Source: Agelas oroides (Eukaryota > Porifera > Demospongiae > Agelasida > Agelasidae). From it: a stretch of 64,000 bases of DNA. Location: contig OX422201.1 in the NCBI GenBank assembly GCA_949130485.1, positions 3,198,516 to 3,262,515 of the forward strand, written 5' to 3'. Under the pieces are notes generated by a model. The model was not told the DNA's origin, searched no databases, and worked only from the letters and a program-made list of their open reading frames with translations. The number at the start of each line of letters is the position of its first letter. Position 1 is the stretch's first letter. This document shows, in pieces, positions 9,872-23,921 of this stretch. Both the position numbers and the translations under genes were made by a program.

Positions 9872-12800
9872 TCACAGGTTCTCCACGGTGGTTAAATGAG
9901 CTTTCTTGGTGATTACTGGCACTTACACAGGCTTGCAAAAACTTCACACCACCTCCGCAGTGGTTAAAACTGCTTTCTCGATCCTTCCTGGAACTTAACC
10001 AGGCCTGCAAAAGATTCACAGCATTTCCGCAGTGGTGAAAACTGCCTTCTCGATCCTTTCTGGCACTTAAACAGGCTTGCACGAAGTTCACAACACCTCC
10101 GCAGTGGTGAAAACTGCTTTCTCGATCCTTCCTGGCACTAAAACAGGCCTGCACGAGCTTCACACAACCTCCACAGTGGTGAAAACTGCTTTGTCGATCC
10201 ATCCTGGCACTAAAACAGGCCTGAACGAGCTTCACACAACCTCCACAGTGGTGTAAACTGCTTTGTCGATCATTCCTGGCACATATACAGGACTCCACGA
10301 GCTCCACAGGTCATCCATGGTGGTTAAACAGCTTTCTCAATGTTTCCTGGCACTTAAACAGGCTTAGAGCTTTCTCGATGTTTCCTGGCACTCAAACAGG
10401 CCTGCACAAGATTCACAGCACTTACGCAGTGGTGAAAACTGCTTTCACGATCCTTCCTGGCTCATAAACAGGACTACACGAGCTTCACAAGTTTCCACCA
10501 TGGTTAAAACTACTATCTCGGACCTTTCTCACGCTTGAACCGGCCTGCACGAGCTTCACAGAACCTCAACAGTGGTGAAAACTGCCTTCACAATCTTTCC
10601 TGGCACTTATACAGGCCTCCACGAGCTTCACAGGTCATCCACGGTGGTTAAAACAGCTTTCTCGATGTTTCCTTGCACTTGAACAGCCCTGCACCAGCTT
10701 CACTGAAACTCCACAGTTGTGAAAACTGCTTTCTCGATCTTTCCTGGCACTTATTATACAGGCTTCCACGAGTCTCACAGGTTCTCCACGGTTGTGAAAA
10801 CAGCATTCTCGATGCTTCCTGTCACTTAAATAGGCTAGTACGAACGTCACAGCACCTTCCCAGTGGTGAAAACTGCTTTCTCGATGTCTCCTGGCCGTTA
10901 AACAGGCCTGCACGAGCTTCACAGAACCTCTACAGTGGTGAAAACTGCTTTCTTGATCTTTCCTGGCATCTAATCCGGCCTCCACGAGCTCCACAGGTCA
11001 TCCACGGTGGTTAAAACTGCTTTCTCGGTGTTTCCTGCCACTTAAACAGGCTTGCACGAGATTCACAGCACCTTAACAGTGGTGAAAACTGCTTTCTCGA
11101 TCCTTCCTGCCACTTAAACAGGCCTGCACGAGCTTCACAGAACCTCCACAGTGGTGAAAACCGACTTCTTGATCTTTCCTGGTATTTAAACATGCCTACA
11201 CGAGCTTCACAGGTCTCCACAATGGTTAAAACTACTATCTAGGACCTTTCACGCACTTAAACAATCCTGCAGCAGCTTCACAGAAACCCCACAGTTGTGA
11301 AAACTGCTTTCTCGATGATTCCTGGCACATAAGCAGGCTTGCACGAGCTTCACAGAACCTCCACAGTGGTGAAAACTGCTTTCCTGATCTTTCCTGGCTC
11401 ATAAACAAGCCTACACGAGCTTCACAAGTTTCCACGATGGTTAAAACTACTATCTCGTACCTTTCCCGCGCTTAAACAGGCCTGCACGAGCTTCACAGAA
11501 CCTCAACAGGGGTGAAAACTGCTTTCACGATCTTTCCTGGCACTTAAACAGGCCTCCACGAGCTTCACAGATGATCCACGGTGGTGAAAACTGCTTTCTC
11601 GATCTTTCCTGGCACTTATACAGGCTTTCACGAGTCTCACAGGTTCTCAACGGTTGTGAAAACAGCTTTCCGAATGCTTCCTGGCACTTAAACAGGCTAG
11701 AACGAAGCACCTTCCCAGTGGTTAAAAGTGCTTTCTCGATGTCTCCTGGTATATAAACATGCCTACACGAGCAGCACAGGTCTCCACAATGGTTAAAACT
11801 ACAATCTCGGACCTTTCACGCACTTAAACAGGCTTGCAGGAGCTTAACAGAACCACCACCGTGGTGAAAATTGCTGTCTCGATGTTTCCTGGCGCTTAAC
11901 CAGGCTTGCACGAACTTCACAGAACCTCCACAGTGGTGAAAACTGCTTTCTCGATCTTTCCTGGCATTTATACAGGCCTCCACGTGCATCACAGGGTCTC
12001 CACGGTGGTTAAAAGAGCTTTATCGATGTATCCTGGCACTTAACCAGGCTTGCACGAACTTCACAGAACCCCCACAGTGGTGAAAACTGCGTTCTCGATG
12101 TTTCCTGGCCCTTAATCAGGCTTGCACGAGATTCACAGCTCCTCTGCAGTTGTGAAAAGTGCTTTCTCGACCCTTGCTGGCATTGAAACAGGCCTCCACG
12201 AGCTCCTAAGGTCATCCACGCTGGTTAAAACAGCTTTCTCGATGTTTCCTGGCACTTTAAACAGGCCTGCACGAAATTCACAGCACCTCCCCAATGGTGA
12301 AAAGTGCTTTCTCGTTCCTTCCTGCCACTTAAACAGGCCTTCACGAGCTTCACAGAACCTCTACAGTGATCTTTCCTGGTATACAACATGCCTACACGAG
12401 CTTCACAGGTCTCCACAATGGTTAAAACTACAATCTCGGACCTTTCCCGCACTTAAACAGGCCTGCAGGAGCTTCACAGAACCCCCACCGTGGTGAAAAT
12501 TGCTTTCTCGAAGTTTCCTGGCGCTTAACCAGGCTTGCACGAACTTCACAGAACCTCCATAGTGGTGAAAACTGCTTTCTCGATCTTTCCTGGCACTTAT
12601 ACAGGCCTCCACGTGCATCACAGGTTCTCCACGGTGGTTAAAAGAGCTTTCTCGATGTATCCTGGCACTTAACCAGGCTTGCACGAAATTCACAGAACCC
12701 CAACAGTGGTGAAAACTGCTTTCTCGATGTTTCCTGGCACATAAACAGGCCTGCACGAGCTTTACAGCACCTTTCCAGTGGTGAAAGCTGCTTTCTTGAT

Positions 12801-15800
12801 GTCTCCTGGCCCTTAATCAGGCTTGTACGAGATTCACCGCACCTCCGCAGTAGTGAAAAGTGCTTTCTCGATCCTTCCTGACATTTAATCTGGACTCCAC
12901 GAGCTCCACAGGTTATCCACGGTGGTTAAAACAGCTTTCTCGATGTTTCGTGGCAATTAAACCGGCCTGCACGTGATTCACAGCACCTCCCCAGTGGTGA
13001 AAACTGATTTCTCGATCATTTCTGCGACTGAAACAGGCCTTCGCGAGCTTCACAGGTTTCCACAATGGTTGAAACTACTATCTAGGACCTTTTACGCACT
13101 TAAACAATCCTGCAGCAGCTTCACAGAAACCCCACAGTGGTGAAAACTGCTTTCTCGACGATTCCTGAAACTTAAGCAGGCTTGCACGAACTTCATAGAA
13201 CCTCCACAGCGGTGAAAACTGCTTTCTCGATCCTTTCTGCGACTTAAACAGGCCTGCGCGAGCTTCACAGGTCTCCACAATGGTTGAAACTACTATCTCG
13301 GACCTTTCACGCACTTAAACAATCCTGCAGCAGCTTCACAGAAACCCCACAGTGGTGAAAACTGCTTTCTCGACGATTCCTGAAACTTAAGCAGGCTTGC
13401 ACGAACTTCACAGAACCTCCACAGTGGTGAAAACTGCTTTCTCGATATTTTTTGGCACATAAACAGGCCTGCACAAGATTCACAGCACTTCCGCAGTGGT
13501 GAAAACTGCTTTCTCGATCCTTCCTGGCACCTAATCATGTCTGCACGAGCTTCACACAAACTCCACAGTGGTGAAAACTGCTTTCTCGATCTTTCATAGC
13601 ACTAATACAGGCCTCTACGTGCTTCACAGGTTCTCCTCGGGGATTAAATCAGCTTTCTCGATGTTTCCTTGCACTTAAACAGGCCTGCACGAGCTTCACA
13701 GAAACTCCACAGTGGTGAAAAACACTTTCCTGATCTTTCCTGGCTCATAAATAAGCCTACACGAGCTTCACAAGTTTCCACGATGGTTAAAACTACTATC
13801 TCGTACCTTTCCCGCGCTTAAACAGGCCTGCACGAGCTTCACAGAACCTCAACAGTGGTGAAAATTGCCTACACGATCTTTCCTTGCACTTATACAGGCC
13901 TCCACGAGCTTCACAGGTCATCCACGGTGGTTAAAACAGCGTTCTCGATGTTTCCTTGCACTTAAACAGCCCTGCACCAACTCCACAGTGGTGAAAACTG
14001 CTTTCTCGATCTTTCCTGGCACTTATACAGGCTTCCACGAGTCTCACAGGTTCTCCACGGTTGTGAAAACAGCTTTCTCGATGCTTCCTGTCACTTAACC
14101 AGGCTAGTACGAACCTCACAGTACCTTCCCAGTTGTGAAAACTGCTTTCTCGATGTTCCCTGACCGTTAAACAGGCCTGCACGAGCTTCACAGAACCTCC
14201 ACAGTGGTGAAAACTGCTTTCTCGATCTTTCCTGGCACTTATACAGGCCTCCACGTGCATCACCGGTTCTCTACGGTGGTTAAAAGAGCTTTCTTGATGT
14301 ATCCTGGCACTTAACCAGGCTTGAACGAACTTAACAGAACCCCAACAGTGGTGAAAACTGCTTTCTCGATGTTTCCTGGCACATAAACAGGCCTGCACGA
14401 GCTTTACAGCACCTTCCCAGTGGTGAAAACTGCTTTCTCGATGTCTCCTGGCCCTTAATCAGGCTTGCACGAGATTCACCGCACCTCCGCAGTTGTGAAA
14501 AGTGCTTTCTCGATCCTTCCTGGCATTTAATCTGGACTCCACGAGCTCCACAGGTCATCCACGGTGGTTAAAACAGCTTTCTCGATGTTTCCTGGCAATT
14601 AAACCGGCCTGCACGTGATTCACAGCACCTCCCCAGTGGTGAATACTGATTTCTCGATCATTTCTGCGACTGAAACAGGCCTGCGCGAGCTTCACAGGTC
14701 TCCACAATGGTTGAAACTACTATCTAAGACCTTTCACGCACTTAAACAATCCTGCAGCAGCTTCACAGAAACCCCACAGTGGTGAAAACTGCTTTCTCGA
14801 CGATTCCTGAAACTTAAGCAGGCTTGCACGAACTTCACAGAACCTCCACAGTGGTGAAAACTGCTTTCTCGATCCTTTCTGCGACTTAAACAGACCTGCG
14901 CGAGCTTCACAGGTCTCCACAATGGTTGAAACTACTATCTCGGACCTTTCACGCACTTAAACAATCCTGCAGCAGCTTCACAGAAACCCCACAGTGGTGA
15001 AAACTGCTTTCTCGATCTTTCCTAGCACTAATGCAGGCCTCCACGAGCTTCACAGGTCATCCACGGTGGTTAAAACAGCTTTCTCGATGTTTCTTGGCAC
15101 TTAAACAGCCCTGCACCAGCTTCACAGAAACTCCACAGTGGTGAAAACAGCTCCCTCGATGTTTCCTGGCACTCAAACCGGCCTGCACAAGATTCACAGC
15201 ACTTCCGCAGTGGTGAAAACTGTTTTCACGATCCTTCCTGGCACATAAACAGGCCTGCACGAGCTTCACAGGTCATCCACGGTGGTTAAAACAGCTTTCT
15301 CGATGTTTCCTGGCATTTAAACAGCCCTGCACCAGCTTCACAGAAAGTCCACAGTGGTGAAAACTGCTTTCTCGATGTTAGCTGGCAATTATACAGGCTT
15401 CCACGAGTCTCACAGGTTCTCCACGGTTGTGAAAACAGCTTTCTCGATGCTTCCTGTCACTTAAACAGGCTAGTACGAACCTCACAGCACCTTCCTAGTG
15501 GTGAAAAGTACTTTCTCGATGTCTCCTGGCCGTTAAACAGGCCTGCACGAGCTTCGCAGAACCTCCACAGTGGTGAACACTGCTTTCTCTATCTTTCCTG
15601 GCACTTATACAAGCCTGCATGTGCTTTACGGGTTCTCCACGGTGGTTAAAAGAACTTCACAGCACCTCCACAGTGGTGAAAACTGCCTTTTCGATCTTTC
15701 CTGGCACATATACAGGACTCCACGAGCTCCACAGGTCGTCCACGGTGGTTAAAACAGCTCTCTCGATGTTTCCTGGCACTCAAACAGGCCTGAACAAGAT

Positions 15801-18549
15801 TCACAGCACTTCCGCAGTGGTGAAAACTGTTTTCTTGATGATTCCTGGCACTTAAGCAGGCTTGCACGAGCTTCACAGAACCTCCACAGTGGTGAAAACT
15901 GCTTTCTCGATGTTTCCTGGCACATAAACAGGCCTGCACAAGATTCACAGCACTTCCGCTGTGGTGAAAACTGCTTTCTCGATCTTTCCTAGCACTTATT
16001 AAAGCTTCCACGTGCTCCAAAGGTTCTCCACGGTGGTTAAAAGAGCTTTCTCGATGTTTGCTGGCACTTAAACAGGCCTGCACGAGCTTCACAGAAACTC
16101 CACAGTGGCGAAAACTGCTTTCTCGATCTTTCCTGGCACTTATACAGGCTTCCACGAGTCTCACAGGTACTCAACGGTTGTAAAAACAGCTTTCCGGATG
16201 CTTCCTGGCACTTAAACAGGCTAGCACGAACCTCACAGCACCTTCCCAGTGGTGAAAACTGCTTTCGCGATGTCTCCTGGCCGTTAAACCGGCCTACACG
16301 AGCTTCACACAACCTCCACAGTGGTGAAAACTGCTTTCTTGATCTTTCCTGGTATATAAACATGCCTACACGAGCTTCACACTTAATCAGGCTTACACGA
16401 GATTCACAGCACCTCCGCAGTTGTGAAAAGTGCTTTCTCGATCTTTCCTGGTACTTATACAGGCCTCCACGAGCGTCACAGGTCATCCACGGTGGTTAAA
16501 ACAGCTTTCTCGATGTTTCCTGGCACTTAAACAGGCCTGCACGAGCTACACAGAAACTCCACAGTGGTAAAAACTGTTTTCTTCATCTTTCCTGGCTCAT
16601 AAACAGGCCTACACGAGCTTCACAAGTTTCCACGATGGTTAAAACTACTATCTCGGACCTTTCCCATGCTTCAACAGGCCTGCACGAGCTTCACAGAACC
16701 TCAACAGTGGTAAAAACTGCCTTCACGATCTTTCCTGGCACTTATACAGGCCTCCACGAGATTCACAGGTCATCCATGGTGGTTAAAACAGCTTTCTCGA
16801 TGTTTCCTGGCACTTAAACAGGCCTGCACGAGCTTCACAGAATCTCCACAGTGGTGCTTTCTCGATCTTTCCTGGCACTTATACAGGCTTCCACGAGTCT
16901 CACAGGTACTCAACGGTTGTAAAAACAGCTTTCCGGATGCTTCCTGGCACTTAAACAGGCTAGCACGAACCTCACAGCACCTTCCCAGTGGTGAAAACTG
17001 CTTTCGCGATGTCTCCTGGCCGTTAAACCGGCCTACACGAGCTTCACACAACCTCCACAGTGGTGAAAACTGCTTTCTTGATCTTTCCTGGTATATAAAC
17101 ATGCCTACACGAGCTTCACACTTAATCAGGCTTACACGAGATTCACAGCACCTCCGCAGTTGTGAAAAGTGCTTTCTCGATCTTTCCTGGTACTTATACA
17201 GGCCTCCACGAGCGTCACAGGTCATCCACGGTGGTTAAAATAGCTTTCTCGATGTTTCCTGGCACTTAAACAGGTCTGCACGAGCTACACAGAAACTCCA
17301 CAGTGGTAAAAAGTGTTTTCTTCATCTTTCCTGGCTCATAAACAGGCCTACACGAGCTTCACAAGTTTCCACGATGGTTAAAACTACTATCTCGGACCTT
17401 TCCCATGCTTCAACAGTCCTGCACGAGCTTCACAGAACCTCAACAGTGGTAAAAACGGCCTTCACGATCTTTCCTGGCACTTATACAGGCCTCCACGAGA
17501 TTCACAGGTCATCCATGGTGGTTAAAACAGCTTTCTCGATGTTTCCTGGCACTTAAACAGGCCTGCACGAGCTTCACAGAAACTCCACAGTGGTGAAAAC
17601 TGCTTTCTCGATGTCTCCTGGCCGTTAAACAGGCCTGCACGAGCTTCACAGAACCTCCACAGTTCTTTCCTGGCATATAAACATGCCTACACGAGCTTCA
17701 CAGGTCTCCACAATGGTTAAAACTACTATCTCGGACCTTTCACGCACTTAAACAATCCTGCAGCAGCTTCACAGAACCCCCACCGTGGTGAAAACTGCTT
17801 TCTCGATTATTCCTAGCACTTAACCAGTTTTGTACGAGCTTCACAGAACCTTCACAGTGGTGAAAACTGCTTTCTCGATCTTTCCTGGCATTTAATCCGG
17901 TCTCTACGAACTCCACAGGTCATCCACGGTTGTTAAAACAGCTTTCTCGATGTTTCCTGCCACTTAAATAGGCCTGCACGAGATTCACAGCACCTCAACA
18001 GTGGTGAAAACTGCTTTCTCGATGTCTCCTGGCACATAAACAGGCCTGCACAAGATTCACAGCACTTCCGCAATGGTGAAAACTGCTTTCTCGATCTTTC
18101 CTGGCATTTAATCCAGCCTCCACGAGCTCCACAGGTCATCCTCGGTGGTTAAAACAGCTTTCTCTTAAACAGGCCTGCACGAGCTTCACAGAAACTCCAC
18201 ATTGGTGAAAACTGCTTTCTCGATCTTTCCTGGTACTTATACAGGCCTCCACTTGCATCACAGGTTCTCCACGGTGGTTAAAGGAGCTTTCTCGATGTAT
18301 CCTGGCACATAAACAGGCCTGCACAAGATTCACAGCACTTCCGCAATGGTGAAAACTGCTTTCTCGATCCTTCCTGGCATTTAATCCGGCCTCCACGAGC
18401 TCCACAGGTCATCCTCGGTGGTTAAAACAGCTTTCTCGATGTTTCCTGGTACTTAAACAGGCCTGCACGAGCTTCACAGAAACTCCACAGTGGTGAAAAC
18501 TGCTTTCTTAATCTTTCCTGGTACTTATACAGGCCTCCACGTGCTTCAC
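9872..18549. repeat. 72-bp satellite array, block 3 (largest)
   Basis: About 8.7 kb of the 72-bp satellite, roughly 120 monomers, without foreign insertions. Higher-order structure is clear. A unit of about 739 bp (10 monomers plus a 19-bp remainder) is duplicated at about 16,120-16,855 and 16,860-17,590 with few differences. A second long-range repeat links about 12,970-13,560 with 14,600-15,000. The 50 bp just before the block (9,822-9,871) is not satellite and continues the sequence that preceded LINE copy 1. Confidence 0.95.
16120..17590. repeat. 739-bp higher-order repeat, two near-identical copies
   Basis: Every base pattern from about 16,120 recurs 739 bp downstream, including the rare variants GAGTCTCACAGGTACTCAACGG and a truncated monomer in which CACTTAATCAGGC follows GAGCTTCA directly. 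Only about five substitutions were noticed in some 730 bp, far fewer than between ordinary neighbouring monomers, so this is a recent segmental duplication. Confidence 0.85.
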
Positions 18550-18593
18550 CTTTGACCCAAGTACCCAACACGTGACACGTGAAAGGAGGAAAG

Positions 18594-20330
18594 ATGCCAG
18601 GTCGCTCCAGTAAGACAAAAGTTACTAACTCAGCCCTTCCTTCTGCCCCTCCCTCGAGAGGAGGGTCTACTACAGACGAAAGCGCTGTGACTCCCGAGAG
18701 AGTAAGGACGCCGGTCGTCCTCAAACCCAGGAAGTTGCGCCGAGCCACACAAACCGTGGACACGACCACACATGGCAGGCCCCCCACCCTTCGTCGCTCC
18801 AGAAGGACAACTGCCGGAAAGAAACTGGATACCATCCTGGAAGCAGAAAAGGAGCCCCTCCCTATGCCAGAACCTGAACTTGCAGGCGCAGAGTTGGAAG
18901 GTGAAGACAGTAGAAACGAAGACGGAACAGAAGATGGGCAGAACACCAAAAAGGTCGACTGGCCCTGCATTAGCCCCCTTACCCCTCCAGTGACTGCCGT
19001 TCCAGTGATGAAGGCCAACACCCCGAACCACCTAACCAAGCTAACCGAGCTGAAGACAGAGGTGAGGACCCAATACTTTGTATTTGTGGGGCAACAGAGG
19101 ACAATGGTGGGAACTGGCTCCAGTGTGACTCCTGTCATAAATGGTCACATATGGAATGTCACAACCTGTCTGAGGGGGCTGCCAAGGATTTGAATTTTTA
19201 AATGCCATATATGTGAACCCAGGAACAGCAGGGGGAGCTCTGCTGGCCACCCCTGCTTGTGCATAGAGGGTCAGTCCTGCCCCAAATGCTCTGGCTCACA
19301 ACCAGTAACTAACCAACCCCCCTATGATTACACCACCCTTGAGCAGCAGTTACGTGATATTGAGGTCCGTCTTAAAAATGATAACAAAACCCTACGATTA
19401 CAAATAGTTGCCCTGGAAGAGCATGTATTTTGCCTAGAAGGAGAAATCCTCAAGATGAAGCAGGCTACACCCGGCTTCAACCGATCTAACCGGGCAACCA
19501 AAACCCAACATCACAAATCCCAGCAAGGTGACAAGCCTGCTTACAATCACAAACCCTCCCAAGCAGCTAAAAATACCAAGGCAGCGGCTCTAATGACACG
19601 TGAAAAATCAACACCCGATATAACCCCCCCGGCCAGGGAACAGAAGGCCAGTACCACTGAACAGAAATCCCAAAACCCCAGACACATGGGAGGGACAAAC
19701 ACCACCTTTCGTATTGTCTGGAGAACGCCCAGAAGCTGCACGCCAGCAATGTTGGAAAAAGCATTGCTCCCACTACTTCAGGCAGGGGACTCAGCACAGG
19801 TCACAATAAGGAGATCGTTCAAGACACGCAACAACAAGCGCAAATGGTGGTTTACCATCATCGCTCCACAAGCCACTATGGCAATAATTGAAGGAGTATG
19901 GCCAAGCCTTGAGAACAAGACATCCTGGAGGCTGCAGTGTTCTCTAAAGCCCCCAGCCTACACGGTCATCCCTTCTGAAAACTGTGGCCACTCTAACCAA
20001 CAAATCCCAGTCTCCATAGTGCAGAGTCTCCACCCTCCCCAAACGCCCTATGACCCAGCCAACCAGCAGCTTGTCAACAGTGACCAGGTGCAACTCATCG
20101 CCACTACAAGGGCTACCTCTTATCCAACCAGCTCCCATGCTCCTCCCACCAATGACACCCCATCAGACGTACCTACACCAGTCACTGCAAACTCTCCCAA
20201 CACAACCTTAAAGGAAAAAAGTGACCCCTCACTCCCCCCAGACAACCCTAACAGCTCCCTACTAGATTCACTCCTACCCAATACTCCTTTGCCCACCTCC
20301 AATTCTTTTTTAGGAGGACGTCCCCCCTGA
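18594..20330 (+). pseudogene. LINE ORF1: PHD finger + coiled coil + RRM-like region (frameshifted)
   Basis: ATG 18,594 starts a basic, Ser/Thr-rich N-terminus. A frame change between about 18,972 and 19,060 enters a PHD finger (CICG, then WLQCDSCHKWSHMEC). An extra T near 19,197 shifts frame again before its last ligands (FKCHIC). The rest is open to 20,330. It has a coiled coil (about 19,345-19,460, LEQQLRDIEVRLKND then IVALEEHV), a low-complexity linker and a segment about 19,705-19,960 (TFRIVWRTPR to WRLQCSLKPP) that resembles the RRM-like RNA-binding part of LINE ORF1 proteins. The role is inferred to be RNA binding and chaperone activity, with a chromatin-reading finger. PHD fingers in ORF1 are known from CR1/L2-type LINEs. 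Confidence 0.8.
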
Positions 20331-20439
20331 GGCCTCCAGAACAGGAGGCCCAGGTGGGACACCACTAGCCACCCTTCCGTCCACCCATGCCTCTGTAGCA
20401 ACCCTCAATTTGCAACATCCCTCTGCACCCTCCAGAGGC

Positions 20440-23400
20440 ATGGACGGACGTAAAACCCTTATCAGAGTAGGGTGTCATAATGTGAGAGGACTCAAAACCA
20501 ACACTGCATACACCCATGCTTGTATCTCCAACTTAGACGTCTTTGCAATTTCTGAACACTGGCTCCATTCCTTCGAACTCAACCAACTTGCTGCTTTTCA
20601 TCCTGAATTCAGCTTCCATGCTGCATCCCATCCCACTGACGAAGACACAACTTACTGTATCCCACGTGTCATCAGAGGCCAAGGAGGGGTTGCAATTGCC
20701 TGGCGAAAATCCCTGAACCACCTTATCTGCAAGCTCCCTCATATCTCCAACAGAATTGTCGGCATCCAACTACTAACTGCAGGTCGCCCAACCTGCCTTT
20801 TGTCTGTTTACCTCCCCACAAGATCTGGAGCCACCGACGAATTTAAGGAGGCACTCGACCTCCTGGATGCAACTCTTGGCCTCTACGGTCTTGACAACGA
20901 TGTATATATTCTAGGAGACCTTAATGCAGACCTGGGGACAGAAGGGGGCTCTCAAGCATGTACACCTGCCAACGAGCATGGCCGCATCTTACTCCGACAT
21001 CTACGCAGATGGAAGTATTTGTCTTATCACCTTCATCTTAGTCCCTCTCAGACCACCCACACAAGAGAGTGAAGCACATGGTTCCCTATCCACCATTGAC
21101 CACTTCCTTGGTCCATCACACATGCTCTCTTCCATCTCCAAGTGTGTAGTGGCTGAAGAAGACCCTATTAACACCTCAGACCATCTTCCAATCCTGGCAC
21201 AGATGGAGCTTTGCTTCCACCCAAACGCAGCACCCAGCCCTGTAGAGCCACAGAACCAGACACATTCTAAGCCAAACTGGGACAAACTCTCACCTATGGA
21301 GATAGAAGCTCTCTACACAGTACCCATAGAGGAACAACTCAGCCAAATAAAGTGCCCAACCCTGGAAGAGTGTCTGGAAAATCCAACACTTATCGATCAG
21401 CATCTCACCACCCTAACAACACTGATGCTGCAGACAGCTTACAATTCCATCCCACTTAAAAAGTACTCCCCTCACAAAAAGCAGGGTTGGGATGACAAAC
21501 TTCGCCAGGCACAGCGAGCTGCCCAACAGGCTTATAAAGTGTGGAGGGCTGCTGGCAAACCCAGGAACTCAGACCATCCTGTGCGCAATCATTACAAATC
21601 CTCTAAGGGAAGATTACGCTCTCTTCTAAGACAACGCAAAAGGGAAGAACGTGAAAACTTCTTTGCTTCTCTAGACCTTCACAACACTGATCCTTGGAAA
21701 CTTTTTGTACCATCCGACAGAAGAATGGCCACCAAATGGTCCCCACCACTCAACTAGTCTCTAGAGGAAAGACCTATGAAGGCCCTGAGATCATGGACGG
21801 CTGGAAAACTCACTTCCAAGATCTTGCTTCCCCAACTCCATCCTCCTCCTTTGATGACACCTTCCACCCCACCATCACTGCGGAATTCCAACACCTACTC
21901 ACCATCCCACCTGGTGAAGACGTCACAGTATCTCCAGGTGAAGTAGCCAGGGCCGTTGAATCACTTGCCTCCAACAAAGCACCTGGTCCAGATGAGGTCG
22001 AGGCTGAGCACCTGCATTTTGGAGGGCCCTCCCTCAATATACATTTGACCAACACCTTTAATGCCATACTTGCCACTGGACACATCCCTGCATCCTTCTT
22101 GCACGGCCACGTAATACCCATCCCCAAAGGCCATGACAGGGACCTACGTGATCCATCCAACTACAGAGGCATGTCTCTGCTGTCATCCATCAGTAAGGTC
22201 CTTGAGAAGGTGCTCATCAATATCATCTCACCAGATATATCACTAAATCCACTGCAAGGTGGCTTCAGGTCTGGATACAGCTGTCTTCACACCGCCTACA
22301 TTTTACAAGAGGCCATCCAACACACAAGAGAACGAAGCAAGAAAGCATATGTTGCCTTTCTAGATGCCAGGAAAGCCTTTGATACTGTGTGGCACGAAGG
22401 TCTCTTTGTTAAGCTTCACAACAAGGGACTCCCCATGCACATATGGCATCTACTCTATACATGGTACAAGAACTCTTCCTGCTCTGTTGCCTGGAACAAC
22501 GCCACCTCTGCCAGCTTCTCCATTCACAAAGGTGTCAGACAGGGTGCGATCCTCTCACCTCTTCTCTACTCCATCTTCGTTGACGAACTCCTCGACCTCC
22601 TCTCCATCTCAGGACTTGGAGTGAGAGCGAATTCCATTTACATCGGAGCACCTATGTACGCTGATGACCTTGCCTTAATTGCAGAATCTCCTCAAGAACT
22701 CCAAGCCATGCTAAACATCGTACACTCCTATGCAGGGAAATGGCGTTACAACCTAAACGCATGCAAGTCATTCATCATGGTCTTTGGAGAGTCTCCTCGT
22801 TCAAGAACTCAAGCAAGATCCTTACGGGAATGGCACCTAGGGAGTGAGAAAGTGCAAGAAGCAGATGAGATGCACCATCTTGGGATCCTCCGATCAGTCT
22901 CCTTCTCCACCTTGTCACGCACCACAGAGCGGAGCACAGCAGGGAGAAGTGCATTCTTCGCACATAACGCTGTAGGATCCAGGTTTGGATGTCTACACCC
23001 TGTCACATCATACAAACTCTACTCGACTTTATCCATCCCCATCATGCTCTATGGCTCAGAATTGTGGTCACTCACCAGTACCGAACTGAACATTCTTGAG
23101 CGCACCCACCGTAAGATCCTCCGTACCATCCAAGGCCTCCCTATCAGATGTCCAGCGGCAGCCCTCCAGAGCCTGATTGGCTCCCATTCCATTTTATCCT
23201 ACATCTCCCAACGACAGCTGGCTTTCATAAACTCCATCATCAACATGCAAGCCAGTGACCTCCCCAAGCAGCTGCTCGAAGCCAGAGTTGTAAACCCCAG
23301 AGCTAAAGGAATCACTGTCACCTGGGGAAACCTCCTTGACGAGCTCTGCCTCCCCTCCATCAAACAGCTTCTTAGTACACCCCGCAACAAAGAGACCTGG

Positions 23401-23921
23401 GAACGATCAATCAAACGGCTCCTGAACATCCGAGCATACATCACCATGCTAGACCAATGCAAGGAATATCCCCTAGGTGACTGTGATTTACCGATTGGAA
23501 GACCCGCCCCACACTGGACCGTCACCCTCCAGGACACCCACACAACCCGTAGGAACAACTTTCGCATCCGCCTTCTAGTAGGGTGCGACGGGCTAGAAGC
23601 AGATGCCAGTCGCTTTCGATGGAGGAAAGATCGCAGCCAACCTAATAACCCCACCTGCAAACTCTGCCACTCCGAGCCCGAAGACCCCCTCCACTTCATA
23701 GCCAAATGCCCGGCCCTCTCACCTGTCCGATCTCGCCTTCTAAGTGCTACCCCGAAACGATAAAACCGCACCTCCCAGACCTGGAAGCAGACCCACTGCG
23801 ATTCGCCGAGGTTGTACTCGGCCTGGAATGGATTAAGGACACGCCCACCCAAATGTTTATCATCGATTTCCTGACCCAACTAAAGAGCGCCCGCAGCTCT
23901 CTGATTCTCCGTTCGGACTAG
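20440..23921 (+). pseudogene. LINE ORF2: APE endonuclease + reverse transcriptase + CCHC knuckle (frameshifted)
   Basis: The endonuclease runs from ATG 20,440 (HNVRGLK, ISEHWL with the catalytic Glu, ILGDLNADLG). It shifts frame near 21,050 before STIDHFLGPS and ends with the SDH box (TSDHLPI). A second shift near 21,700-21,750 leads into the RT. RT blocks are SNKAPGPDE, DPSNYRGMSLLSS, GGFRSGYS, AFLDARKAFDTVWH, GVRQGAILSPLLYS and the active site MYADDLALIAES, followed by the thumb. The C-terminal knuckle is CKLCHSEPEDPLHFIAKC. A third shift at about 23,755 separates the last 50 codons (WIKDTPTQMFIIDFLTQL), which match copy 1. Catalytic residues are present, so the loss of function is by frameshifts. 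Confidence 0.9.

Noticed and set aside
233-18405. Dozens of ORFs of 60-174 codons in the 72-bp satellite
   Set aside because: They are open only because 72 is a multiple of three, occur on both strands, are interrupted at random and lack starts, splice sites or domains.
18422-19138. 238-codon minus-strand ORF
   Set aside because: It runs antisense across LINE ORF1 and into the satellite; it has no domain.
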